Shown: one piece after another, positions 1 to 9,082 of the stretch | Layout: each line of letters begins with the position of its first letter | Numbering within the stretch: the first letter of the stretch is position 1 | Source of the DNA: Phycisphaerales bacterium | GTDB taxonomy: Bacteria > Planctomycetota > Phycisphaerae > Phycisphaerales > UBA1924 | Length of the DNA: 64,000 nt | Direction: 5' to 3' | NCBI GenBank assembly: GCA_020850415.1 | Contig: JADZER010000018.1 | Location: 1 to 64,000, forward strand | Program-made: the position numbers and the translations under genes | The notes under the pieces: generated by a model | Seen by the model: only the letters and a program-made list of their open reading frames with translations | Database searches by the model: none | Told to the model about the DNA's origin: nothing

Positions 1-1355
<1,355 letters not shown>

Positions 1356-1644
1356 GGCATCCTCCCTGCGAGTGGCCTGCGAACGGCCTTCGAGCGGCCT
1401 GCAAACTGCCCGCGAGCGCGGGGTTGCGGCCATCGGGTCATGCCCGGTCGAGACCCGCGAGGGTGTCGGCCGTCGCGTCCATGCGGGGACGGCGCTGTGC
1501 GCATCCGTCCTATCGGTCGGCCTGGTGCGGGCCGCCCAGCCACACAGGGGAACCTTGTGGCTTCAGGGTTATACGGGCGAGGGGGGTGGGGCGTTCCCGG
1601 GGATGAGGGGGTGAGGGGGTGAGGGGGTGAGTGGGTGTAGGGGG
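1356..1644. other. prkA upstream region
   Basis: This is the 289-bp leader between prkA and the end of ispF, both transcribed leftward. It contains GC-rich short inverted stretches near 1360-1420 and a TATAAC hexamer on the minus strand near 1569-1574 that could be a -10 element for prkA, although no convincing -35 accompanies it. No gene is seen. Confidence 0.4.
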
Positions 1645-1647
1645 TCA
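1602..1647. repeat. Octamer tandem repeat GGGGGTGA at the 3' end of ispF
   Basis: Four to five tandem copies of an 8-bp unit (GGGGGTGA and variants) abut and overlap the ispF stop codon. This is a simple-sequence tract with no coding role visible. Confidence 0.8.
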
Positions 1648-2151
1648 GGGTCTGGTGAGGAGGGCGATGGCGTGGGCTTCTATGGCTTCGAGGCGGCCGG
1701 TGGCGTCGACGCCTTCGTGGCTTTTGCCCTTGACATTGATCTGGGACTCGTCGACGCCGAGGATTGCGGCCAGGCGGGTGCGGATTTCGTGTTTGCGGGT
1801 GTTGATTCGGGGGCGTTCGAGGATGACGGTGGCGTCGAGGTTGGCGAGTTCGTAGCCCGCTTGGCGGACGCGCCGGACGGCTTCTGTGAGGAAGGCGGCG
1901 GAGTCCTGGGACTCGTGGCGGGGGTTGTCGTCGGGGAAGAGCTGGCCGATGTCGGGCTCGCCGATGGCGCCGAGGAGTGCGTCGGTGATGGCGTGGGCGA
2001 GGGCGTCGGCGTCGGAATGGCCGACGGGGCCTCGGTCGGAGGGGAAGCGGACGCCGCCGATGATGAGGGGGCGTCCTTTGCCTTCGGGGGCGATGGGTTC
2101 GAGCCTGTGGAGGTCGTAGCCGTGGCCGATCCGGAGGTGTTGGTTGGGCAT
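1645..2151 (-). CDS. ispF: 2-C-methyl-D-erythritol 2,4-cyclodiphosphate synthase
   Basis: This 168-residue protein is IspF, which cyclises 4-diphosphocytidyl-2-C-methyl-D-erythritol 2-phosphate with release of CMP in the MEP isoprenoid pathway (cytoplasmic homotrimer). The N-terminal HGYDLHRL motif supplies zinc ligands D13 and H15; H53 in the ALAHAITDALLGA helix is the expected third ligand. GHSDADA and the C-terminal nucleotide-binding region KGKSHEGVDATG are also present. Length matches the family (~160 aa). The open frame continues upstream to 2418, but that extension is encoded by palindromic repeats, so the ATG at 2151 (MPNQHLRIGHG) is chosen. ispD is not adjacent. Confidence 0.96.
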   Translation of the reverse strand: MPNQHLRIGHGYDLHRLEPIAPEGKGRPLIIGGVRFPSDRGPVGHSDADALAHAITDALLGAIGEPDIGQLFPDDNPRHESQDSAAFLTEAVRRVRQAGYELANLDATVILERPRINTRKHEIRTRLAAILGVDESQINVKGKSHEGVDATGRLEAIEAHAIALLTRP

Positions 2152-2172
2152 GGAGGAGTGTACGGGTGGCGG

Positions 2173-2327
2173 GCCGGATTGCGGTTCCGCACTGGTCAGC
2201 TCCGCAAGGCCTGCGCTGACCAGTGGCACACCCTGGACTTCCGGCGTTCTTGGTGTGTTCGCGGCGCCGGCAAGGTCGAGCGTTGAAGAAGAAGGAGGGG
2301 AAGAGCCCTCACCCCAACCCTCTCCCG
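2173..2327. repeat. Composite palindromic repeat, copy 1
   Basis: This is the first of two ~155-bp direct repeats 226 bp apart. It contains a CTGGTCAGC...GCTGACCAG palindrome followed by a CCCTCTCCC...GGGCGAGGG palindrome. The two copies differ at about one base before their 3' ends diverge. Confidence 0.9.
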
Positions 2328-2398
2328 CCGGGGGCGGGCGAGGGGGCAGAAGGCCGGTGCGATCGCTGCACGGGGGCCGGACTGGCGTGCGTTTGCAA

Positions 2399-2553
2399 GC
2401 CGGATTGCGGTTCCGCACTGGTCAGCTCCGCAAGGCCTGCGCTGACCAGTGGCACACCCTGGACTTCCGGCGTTCGTGGTGTGTTCGCGGCGCCGGCAAG
2501 GTCGAGCGTTGAAGAAGAAGGAGGGGAAGAGCCCTCACCCCAACCCTCTCCCG
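2399..2553. repeat. Composite palindromic repeat, copy 2
   Basis: Second copy of the composite element, nearly identical to the copy at 2173. The CTGGTCAGC palindrome recurs at 7449-7492 and the CCCTCTCCC palindrome at 7255-7295 and three times near 11.0-11.3 kb, so the modules are separately mobile or separately amplified. Confidence 0.9.
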
Positions 2554-2771
2554 CGGGGCGCGGGAGAGGGGGCCGGATGGCGACCCTTGGGGAACACGGG
2601 CTTGGTGTCCGAAGTTCACGGCTTTGGGTGGTGGGTTTCGGTCCGGGTGGGCTGGGAATGGTCGCGGGGGTTGGGTTGAGGGCGCGGGTTGGGCTTCAGG
2701 GGCTGGGGTTGGCGGCCCGATATGGCGTGTGGCGCTCTCCGAACCCCGTCGCGGCGGGGGCCGTACGGCCG

Positions 2772-2856
2772 GGGCTGGATCCTGGGCTGGGTCCTGGGCT
2801 GGGTCCTGGGATGGGTCCTGGGATGGGTCCTGGGATGGGTCCTGGGATGGGTCTGG
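2772..2856. repeat. 12-bp tandem repeat (GGGATGGGTCCT)n
   Basis: About seven tandem copies of a 12-bp unit, the first three reading GGGCTGG and the last four GGGATGG. The unit length is a multiple of three, so it leaves long open frames, but nothing supports a gene. Confidence 0.9.
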
Positions 2857-2983
2857 GGCGGGGGGGGCGTAGACTAGTGTGCCGGGCGGGTTGCCCGGCG
2901 GGTCGCGGCTCGGCGAGCCGCGTCGCGAAGGTCCGGCGGGGATTGGGAACCCTGCGAAGAACAAGGTCAGAGGTGCAACCGAC

Positions 2984-3448
2984 ATGGCCAGCCACACCAG
3001 CCGTCTTCTCCGCTCGCTCGCTCTGGCCGGCGCGGTGTTCGCCGCGTCGTGCGGGCCGACCTCGCTGTACCGTCCGTTCTACGACGAGGGCGGTTCGGGG
3101 GCGTCGATCGACGAGTTCACCTATGTGAGCACCTCGGAGTCGCCGAAGACGGTGACGGTGGTGGACACGCGGACGCAGGAGACGGTGTTCGCGTTGGACA
3201 TCCCGGTGGGTCAGCAGCTGGTGCTGAACTTCGACGACAAGAGCGCGGACCGGGACAAGTACATGTCTGGGACGATGCGTTGGGGCGTGATGTCGGCGGG
3301 CGACCGGTTCGGGAGCAAGCGGAACCGTGTTGATGTGCCGCCGGCGGGCTCTCGGCGGATCGACCTGACGGTGCGTGAGGGTCCCGAGGTGGCGACGCCG
3401 CCGACGGTGGAGACGATGACGCCGCCGCCGCTGGGGGAGGAGGGGTGA
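2984..3448 (+). CDS. Small lipoprotein, planctomycete conserved hypothetical
   Basis: This 154-residue protein has a lipoprotein signal peptide: a charged start (SRLLR), a hydrophobic core and a lipobox with Cys23 (FAASC). The mature part contains a conserved-looking block (TVTVVDTRTQETVFALDIPVG, shortened: VVDTRTQETVF...VGQQLVLNF) that resembles planctomycete envelope proteins of unknown function, then a Pro/Thr-rich tail. The frame is open from 2879, but the ATG at 2984 begins the signal peptide and is preferred. I do not recognise a named family. It probably sits on the periplasmic face of a membrane. Confidence 0.8.
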   Translation: MASHTSRLLRSLALAGAVFAASCGPTSLYRPFYDEGGSGASIDEFTYVSTSESPKTVTVVDTRTQETVFALDIPVGQQLVLNFDDKSADRDKYMSGTMRWGVMSAGDRFGSKRNRVDVPPAGSRRIDLTVREGPEVATPPTVETMTPPPLGEEG

Positions 3449-3600
3449 GGCTTGAGGCTTGAGGCCTGAGGCTTGAGGGGCGCGGGGCCATCGCTTCGCT
3501 GCGCTCTGACTCCGGCACCCATGGGAGGTCTGACCCCGGCACCGGGGGAGGGGGTGGGTGGTGCATGTGGCCCTCCGCGGGTGCGGGGGGTTGTTTCTTT
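3449..3600. repeat. GCTTGAG tandem and GGTGCCGGGGTCAGA-type repeat
   Basis: Immediately after the lipoprotein stop are three to four copies of GGCTTGA/GGCCTGA heptamers. They are followed by a GCGGGGCCATCGCTTCGC element with two GGCACC-type ends (near 3520 and 3540). The same two modules recur together at 7090-7160 and part of them at 7325-7395 and 38160-38200. Confidence 0.75.
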
Positions 3601-3639
3601 TTTTGGGGGGTGGGGGTGGGGTCTGGTATGGTGTGGGGC

Positions 3640-4428
3640 ATGAGGCATTCGGCGGCGGGAGGTCGGGTTTGGCGGTCGGGGGCGGGCGGCCCGGCGGGGT
3701 TCACGCTGATCGAGTTGCTGGTGGTGATCGCGATCATCGCGCTCTTGATCGGGATTCTGCTCCCGGCGTTGGGCCGTGCCCGGGGGGTGGCGCGGCAGGC
3801 GGTGTGCATGTCGAACCAGCGTCAGCTCGGGGCGGGTTTGGCGATGTACGCGGACTCGTGGGACGGGTACATCCCGCGTGAGGCGGACGGGGATCCGGCG
3901 GGGGATTGGCCGGACGGGGAGATCAGCTGGGCGCGGGCGATCCGGCCGCTGGTGGACGAACAGGCGAGCTGGTATGTGCCGCTGCGGGACCGTTACGAGC
4001 GGGCGGAGTACTTCAAGGACCCTGCGCGACGGGATGTGGACCTGCACCAGATTCACTATGTGAACAACGGGCTGCGATTTATTTCGCCGGGGACGCTGGC
4101 GACGGGTCGGAACCCGTACAAGCAGTGTCACCGGCTGGAGCGGGTGTTCCGGCCTTCTGAGCGGTTGTTCCTGACGGACTACGCGGTGGACACCGACGGG
4201 TCGAACTGGCGTGATGTGGCGTCGCAGGGTGACGACGACTTCGGGATCGCGCTCTTTTACGATGTTCGTGCGCGGGGGCACATCGTGAACCCCAACAACC
4301 AGCGGATCGACCCTTACCGGCACACGGACGGGGCGACGGCGGTGTTCTTCGACGGGCACGGGGCGCTGGTGAAGCCGGAGGTCATCATGGACCTCGGGAT
4401 CTGGGACGACGGGGACTATGTGAACTGA
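3640..4428 (+). CDS. Prepilin-type N-terminal cleavage/methylation protein (planctomycete pseudopilin family)
   Basis: This 262-residue protein has a class III (prepilin) signal: G20 followed by [18 protein letters not shown], with the +5 glutamate at E25. The globular part and the C-terminal [17 protein letters not shown] match the large planctomycete family of pseudopilin-like proteins that end with an H-x(n)-DGH motif. It is probably processed by prepilin peptidase and exported by the type II-like system. Upstream in-frame starts at 3565 and 3628 would lengthen the leader. I chose 3640, which lies 7 nt after a TATGGT hexamer, so the mRNA may be leaderless. Confidence 0.9.
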   Translation: MRHSAAGGRVWRSGAGGPAGFTLIELLVVIAIIALLIGILLPALGRARGVARQAVCMSNQRQLGAGLAMYADSWDGYIPREADGDPAGDWPDGEISWARAIRPLVDEQASWYVPLRDRYERAEYFKDPARRDVDLHQIHYVNNGLRFISPGTLATGRNPYKQCHRLERVFRPSERLFLTDYAVDTDGSNWRDVASQGDDDFGIALFYDVRARGHIVNPNNQRIDPYRHTDGATAVFFDGHGALVKPEVIMDLGIWDDGDYVN

Positions 4429-4484
4429 GTGTTCAGGTTTGGCGATGGGCGGGTGTGGGTTGCGCTCGCGGTGTACGATCGGGG

Positions 4485-5354
4485 ATGAGCCAGACGCCCG
4501 GGGTTTCCACGACTGAGATCGGTGTGCGTCTCGAGGCGGCGCTCGCGTTTGCGCGCGAGGCCGGGGCGGTGACGCTGCGGTACTTCGGGGCGCGGGGCGG
4601 GGTCGGCGGTGGGGGTGGGGGTGGGGATGGGGGTGGGGCGGGGGCGTTCGAGGTTTCGACCAAGCGCGACGGGAGCGAGGTGACGACTGCGGACCGCGAG
4701 GCCGAGCAGCGGCTGCGGGGGCTGATCGAGCGGGCGTTCCCGGATGACGGGGTGCTTGGGGAGGAGTTCGGGGAGAGGGCGTCGGCGAGCGGGTGGCGTT
4801 GGGTGCTGGACCCGATCGACGGGACGGCGTCGTTCGTGCACGGGGTGCCGCTGTACGGGACGCTGGTGGCGTGCGAGTTCGGTGGGCAGACGCGGGCCGG
4901 GGTGATCCACATGCCGGTGCTGGGGGAGACGGTGTACGCGGGTGAGGGCGGGGGGGCGTGGCACATCGGTCGGGAGGGGGCGTCTGCGGTGCGGGCGCGG
5001 GTGTCGGGGATCTCGGGCACGGCGGAGGCGATGATGTGCACGACCTCGTACGGGTATTACCGACAGGCGGGGCTGGAGCCGGCGCTGACGGCGTTGTTCG
5101 AGCGGTTCGGGAAGAGCCGCGGGTGGAGCGACTGCTACGCGCATGTGCTGTGCGCGACGGGTCGGATCGAGGCGGTGGTGGAGCCGGTGCTTCACCCGTG
5201 GGACATCGCGCCGATGCAGGTGATCTATGCGGAGGCGGGTGGTCGGACGACGGACTGGGCGGGCCGCCCGGGGTCGTACCACCCGACTGGGGTGTCGACG
5301 AACGGGCTGGTGCACGGGGAGGTGCTGGAGTTGCTGGCGCCGTTCGCCCGGTAG
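4485..5354 (+). CDS. Inositol monophosphatase family phosphatase (histidinol-phosphatase-like)
   Basis: This 289-residue Mg2+-dependent phosphatase belongs to the IMPase/FBPase fold. Metal-binding motifs are visible: E93-E94 (GEEFG), DPIDGT at 109-114, and D240 in HPWDIAPMQ. The substrate cannot be fixed from motifs; the GTASFVHG and CYAHVLCATGR segments resemble HisN-type histidinol-phosphate phosphatases. A Gly-rich tract encoded by a GGGGGTGGG run occupies residues ~38-52, between the first two helices, and is unusual for the family. The ATG at 4485 follows a TACGAT hexamer by 5 nt, suggesting a leaderless start rather than the upstream ATG at 4455. Confidence 0.88.
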   Translation: MSQTPGVSTTEIGVRLEAALAFAREAGAVTLRYFGARGGVGGGGGGGDGGGAGAFEVSTKRDGSEVTTADREAEQRLRGLIERAFPDDGVLGEEFGERASASGWRWVLDPIDGTASFVHGVPLYGTLVACEFGGQTRAGVIHMPVLGETVYAGEGGGAWHIGREGASAVRARVSGISGTAEAMMCTTSYGYYRQAGLEPALTALFERFGKSRGWSDCYAHVLCATGRIEAVVEPVLHPWDIAPMQVIYAEAGGRTTDWAGRPGSYHPTGVSTNGLVHGEVLELLAPFAR

Positions 5355-5408
5355 GGGTGTCCGGCGGCGGGGATTCTGGGACCGTTGGGGTCGGGAAGCG
5401 CAAAATCG

Positions 5409-5437
5409 TTGGATTCCCCACCGGATTGGGGTAATCT
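5409..5437 (+). promoter_or_regulatory. Sigma-70-like promoter for the dockerin gene
   Basis: TTGGAT at 5409-5414 and TAATCT at 5432-5437 are separated by exactly 17 bp, a good match to the -35/-10 consensus. The spacer contains a CCCCA...TGGGG inverted repeat that could bind a regulator. Transcription would begin near 5445, giving a ~58-nt leader to the ATG at 5503. Confidence 0.6.
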
Positions 5438-5502
5438 GCGGCGGCCTGGGCTCCGTATGGGGTGCCGGGCGTGATGTGCCCGCGACTGCGGGAGGAGAAG
5501 CC

Positions 5503-7089
5503 ATGGAAGGTCGCCGAGTCTGTTCGTCGTTGGTGTTCGGGGCGGTGGCGGGGTTGGCGGGGCTGCTCGCCGGTCCGGCGATGGCCCAGCCGTCGGGGAT
5601 GCGGGCGGGGGGGGCGGCGTCCGGGGTGCCGTTCGAGGCGCAGTCGTCGCGGTTGGCCGAGCAGGTGGTGGACCTCGACGGGCTGTTCTACATGCATGTG
5701 AGCACGGGGGGGGAGTGGCTTCTGGAGGAGATCAGCCCGCCGGGGCCGCAGTACCGCGGGTGCACGAATGTGTCGAGCCACACGGACGCGGATTTCGAGG
5801 GCGGGAGCTTCGTGCTGCAGGCGGGGTTTGCGCAGGGTGAGGTGGCGGCGGCGAGCTACACGCTGACGGCGGACCAGTTCCCGGTGCGTGTGGACCTGAT
5901 GGAGATGATCTTCGCGACCTCTCAGGCGACGGAGAGCACGACGACGGAGTGGTCGATCCTGGTGTGGGACGGGCCTCCGAACACGGGGATCCTGGTGGCG
6001 GAGTACTCGTCGGACGGGGATATTCTGCCGCACATCGAGCTGCCGCCGGGGACGAACGGGATCAATGTGCAGGTGTCGGTGGACCCGAACGACCCGAATC
6101 AGATCATCATCAACAACGAGAGCGGGACGAACACGATCTCGTTCGGGTACCGGATCGACAAGCACAACTTCCAGGTGCAGGACCCATGCCTGGTGCCGCC
6201 GCCGGCGAACCGGAACTGCTTCCCGACGACGGATGTTTCGGGGTTGCAGAGTTCGTCGGGGAACTGGCTGAAGGGTGTGAACTGCGGGCCGCTGGGGTGC
6301 CCGGCGAACGGGGGTTGGGCGAGGTTCAGCGGGTTGAACCAGTTCTGCCGGCCGAGCGGGGACTGGGTGATGCGGATGACCTGGACGAGCCTGAACTGCC
6401 AGGGTGGCGCGGGGGCGTGCTGCATGCCGGACGGGTCGTGCGTGCAGTCGACCTCGGGGGATTGCGTGGCGTCGGGGGGCGTGTATCAGGGGGACGGGAC
6501 GAGCTGCGGGACGGTGCAGTGCCAGGAGCTGCCTCAGGCGTGCTGCTTTGAGTCGACGGGCGGGTGCGTGAACCTGACGCCGACGAACTGCATGGCGGCG
6601 GGGGGCGTGCCGGGGGGGGTGGGGACGAGCTGCGCGACCTACACCTGCTTTGCGACTGGTGCGGCGTGTTTGCCGAACGGGACCTGCGTGGACGATGTGA
6701 CCGAGGACGAGGCGCTGGCGATGGGCGGGACCTATATGGGCGACGGGACGACCTGCGCCGATACGGTGTGCCCGGACCCGGTGGGTGCGGCGTGTTTCTC
6801 GAACGGGTTCTGCCTGGTGCTGACGGAGGCCGAGGCGCTGGCGGCGGGGGCGAGCTGGGCGGGGCCCGGGACGACCTGCGCGGATGTCAACGGCAACGGC
6901 GACCCGGACGCGTGCGAGCCGGACTGCCCGTCGGATGTGAACGGCGACGGGCTGATCGACACGCGGGATGTGGTGGCGTTCCTGAACTACTGGGCGACCA
7001 GCAATGATGAGGCGGACTTCGATGACAACGGCGTGATCGATACGCGGGATGTGATCGGGTTCCTTGGGGCTTGGGCGGGGGGGTGCTGA
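5503..7089 (+). CDS. Secreted Cys-rich protein with C-terminal GC-type dockerin
   Basis: This 528-residue secreted protein has a signal peptide (hydrophobic core then GPAMAQ, probable cleavage after AMA). The N-terminal ~300 residues form a beta-rich domain of unknown type. Four tandem Cys-rich repeats of about 37-40 residues follow from residue ~303, each with a C...C core, a GG-x-Y/W-x-G-x-GT segment and a final C. The C-terminus from residue ~475 carries two dockerin-like Ca2+ loops (DVNGDGLIDTRDVVAFL and DDNGVIDTRDVIGFL) and ends WAGGC, the GC-type dockerin anchor of Phycisphaerae. A GGAGGAG Shine-Dalgarno 6 nt before the ATG at 5503 fixes the start. It is probably surface-anchored; no enzyme motif is seen. 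Confidence 0.88.
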   Translation: MEGRRVCSSLVFGAVAGLAGLLAGPAMAQPSGMRAGGAASGVPFEAQSSRLAEQVVDLDGLFYMHVSTGGEWLLEEISPPGPQYRGCTNVSSHTDADFEGGSFVLQAGFAQGEVAAASYTLTADQFPVRVDLMEMIFATSQATESTTTEWSILVWDGPPNTGILVAEYSSDGDILPHIELPPGTNGINVQVSVDPNDPNQIIINNESGTNTISFGYRIDKHNFQVQDPCLVPPPANRNCFPTTDVSGLQSSSGNWLKGVNCGPLGCPANGGWARFSGLNQFCRPSGDWVMRMTWTSLNCQGGAGACCMPDGSCVQSTSGDCVASGGVYQGDGTSCGTVQCQELPQACCFESTGGCVNLTPTNCMAAGGVPGGVGTSCATYTCFATGAACLPNGTCVDDVTEDEALAMGGTYMGDGTTCADTVCPDPVGAACFSNGFCLVLTEAEALAAGASWAGPGTTCADVNGNGDPDACEPDCPSDVNGDGLIDTRDVVAFLNYWATSNDEADFDDNGVIDTRDVIGFLGAWAGGC

Positions 7090-7519
7090 GGGGCTTGAGG
7101 CTTGAGGGGTGAGGCTTGAGGGGGGGCGGGGCCATCGCTTCGCTCTGACCCCGGCACCCCGGTCGGTGGTGGGCGGTCGGAGAGTGGCGTGTTGGCTCGG
7201 GAGCGGCACGGTCTGAGGGGACGAGGGTTGGAGAAGGCGTAGAAGAGAAGCCCTCTCCCCAACCCTCTCCCGCCGGGGGCGGGAGAGGGGGCAGGGCGCG
7301 GGTGTGATGGCGCGGGTTGCGCGATCGCGGGGCCATCGCTTCGCTGCGCTGCGCTCTGACCCCGGCACCCATGGGAGCTCTGACTCTGGCACCCTTGGGG
7401 GTGTTCTGGGTCCGGCGCCGTGGGGTGGGGGTTGTGGTGTTGGGGGGTGCGGCACTGGTCAGCTTCGCGGGGCCTGCGCTGACCAGTGGCACCTTTGGGT
7501 GTGCTTGGGTTTGCTTGGG
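7090..7519. repeat. Mosaic of palindromic repeat modules
   Basis: The 430 bp between two convergent genes contain no gene. In order they hold a GGCTTGAG heptamer tract, a GGGGCCATCGCTTCGC...CCGGCACC element, the CCCTCTCCC/GGGAGAGGG palindrome (about 7255-7295), a second and longer GGGGCCATCGCTTCGC element with two GGCACCC ends (about 7328-7395), and a CTGGTCAGC/GCTGACCAG palindrome (about 7449-7492). All these modules occur elsewhere in the window. Confidence 0.85.
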
Positions 7520-8965
7520 TTAGGCGATGAGGTCGTGGACGACTTTGCCGTGGACATCGGTGAGTCGGAAGTCGCGGCCTTGGAAGCGGTAGGTGAGGCG
7601 GGTGTGCTCCATGCCGAGGAGGTGGAGGAGCGTGGCCTGCAGGTCGTGGACATGGACGGGGTCGGCGGTGATGCGTGAGCCGAGGTCGTCGGTGGCGCCG
7701 TGGGTGTAGCCGGGGCGCAGGCCGCCGCCGGCCATGAAGATGCTGAAGCAGTGGGGGTGGTGGTCTCGGCCGAGGTAGGTTGAGCCGTTTCGTTCCTCGT
7801 TCATGGCGGTGCGGCCGAACTCGCCGGACCAGACGACGAGGGTGTCGTCGAGCATGCCGCGGCGTTTGAGGTCGGTGATGAGGGCGGCGACGGGCTTGTC
7901 GGTCTCGCGGCACTTGAGGGGGAGTTGGGTGATGATGTCGTCGGAGGGTCCGGTGCCGTGGGTGTCCCAGCCCCAGTCGAAGAGCTGGACGAAGCGGACG
8001 CCCTTCTCGGCGAGGCGCCGGGCGAGGAGGCAGTTGTTGGCGAAGCGGGTCTGGCCGGGGGCGGCGCCGTACATGTCGAGGGTGGCGGGGTCCTCGCGCG
8101 AGATGTCCATGGTCTCGGGGACGGCGATCTGCATGCGGTAGGCGAGCTCGTACTGGCTGACGCGGCTGAGGGTCTCGGGGTCGCCGGCCTGCTCGTGCTG
8201 GAGCTCGTTGAGCTGGCGGAGGGCGTCGAGGCTGCGCCGCCGGGTGTCGCGGGACATGCCGTCGGGGTCGGAGACATAGAGGACCGGGTCGCCGGTGGTG
8301 CGGCACTGGACGCCCTGGTAGACGCTGGGGAGGAAGCCGGATCCCCAGACGCTCTTGCCGGCGGAGGGGGTTTTGTTGCCGCTGACGAGGACGACGAAGG
8401 CGGGGAGGTCGGCCGACTCGCAGCCGAGGCCGTAGGTGGCCCATGAGCCGAAGCTGGGGCGTCCGAGGAGCGGCGAGCCGGTGTAGAGGAAGAGCTGGGC
8501 GGGGGCGTGGTTGAACTGGTCGGTGTGCATGGAGCGGACGATGGTGAGGTCGTCGGCGATGGAGGCGATGTTGGGGAGGAGCTCGCTGATCTCGATGCCG
8601 GAGCGGCCGTGCTTGGCGAACTTGTAGGGGCTGGCGAGGATCTTGGGGTGGCCCTTGATGAAGGCGAAGCGTTCGCCGGCGAGGAGGCTGTCTGGGCAGG
8701 GCTGGCGGTCGAGGGTCTTCAGGAGGGGCTTGGGGTCGAGCAGGTCGTGCTGGGGCGGGGAGCCGGCCATGTGGAGCCAGATGACGCGTTTGGCGCGCGG
8801 GGTGAAGTGGGGGGGCTTGGGGGCGAAGGGGTTCTGGTGGGCCGGCTCTCCGAGCCGGGCGGCGCTGGCGGCGCCGCCCAAGAGCGACGAGAGCGCGATC
8901 GCGCCGAGTCCTGTGCGGCACTGGCCGAGGAAGTGGCGGCGGGTGGTCCAGTGGTGGGGGTGCAT
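7520..8965 (-). CDS. DUF1501 family secreted protein
   Basis: This 481-residue protein belongs to DUF1501, a sulfatase/alkaline-phosphatase-superfamily-like family expanded in planctomycetes. The N-terminus carries a twin-arginine-type signal (TTRRHFLGQC, hydrophobic run to about residue 35). Family signatures include IWLHMAGSPPQHDLLDPKP, WGWDTHG and WSGEFGRTAMNEE. DUF1501 genes typically pair with DUF1549/DUF1553 cytochrome genes, as here, where the partner gene ends 115 bp upstream. The biochemical role is unproven; the pair is thought to act at the cell surface on polysaccharides. The ATG at 8965 begins the Tat-like leader. Confidence 0.93.
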   Translation of the reverse strand: MHPHHWTTRRHFLGQCRTGLGAIALSSLLGGAASAARLGEPAHQNPFAPKPPHFTPRAKRVIWLHMAGSPPQHDLLDPKPLLKTLDRQPCPDSLLAGERFAFIKGHPKILASPYKFAKHGRSGIEISELLPNIASIADDLTIVRSMHTDQFNHAPAQLFLYTGSPLLGRPSFGSWATYGLGCESADLPAFVVLVSGNKTPSAGKSVWGSGFLPSVYQGVQCRTTGDPVLYVSDPDGMSRDTRRRSLDALRQLNELQHEQAGDPETLSRVSQYELAYRMQIAVPETMDISREDPATLDMYGAAPGQTRFANNCLLARRLAEKGVRFVQLFDWGWDTHGTGPSDDIITQLPLKCRETDKPVAALITDLKRRGMLDDTLVVWSGEFGRTAMNEERNGSTYLGRDHHPHCFSIFMAGGGLRPGYTHGATDDLGSRITADPVHVHDLQATLLHLLGMEHTRLTYRFQGRDFRLTDVHGKVVHDLIA

Positions 8966-8971
8966 GGATAA

Positions 8972-9082
8972 ACCTCAAAGCGAAAAGCTCAAAGCTCAAA
9001 TGGAGGCACACGGTGTCGGGCGGGCGAGGGTGTACGGGATCGCAACTCCTATTTGAGCTCTGAGTTTTTCGCTTTTCGCTTT
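8972..9082. repeat. Inverted heptamer-array element (AAAGCTC / GAGCTTT type)
   Basis: The left arm at 8972-9001 is built of AAAGCTCA-type 7-8-mers. The right arm at 9050-9082 is its imperfect inverse, with a ~48-bp unrelated spacer between them. The right arm overlaps the TAA stop of the upstream cytochrome gene. The arms could form a hairpin of about 30 bp and may act as a processing or termination signal between the two co-oriented genes. Confidence 0.75.

Larger units (their letters stand above)
2152..2983. other. Repeat-rich intergenic region
   Basis: This 832-bp stretch between ispF and the next lipoprotein gene holds no credible gene. It carries two near-identical ~155-bp direct repeats, each made of two palindromic modules, and then a 12-bp tandem repeat. 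A promoter-like TAGACT hexamer sits at about 2870-2875, roughly 110 bp before the downstream ATG. Open frames through this region are artefacts of repeats with high GC. Confidence 0.85.

Noticed and set aside
3211-7455. 1414-aa minus-strand ORF spanning four plus-strand genes
   Set aside because: Arg/Pro/His-rich antisense frame with no domains; the plus strand encodes a pseudopilin, a phosphatase and a dockerin protein with clear motifs.
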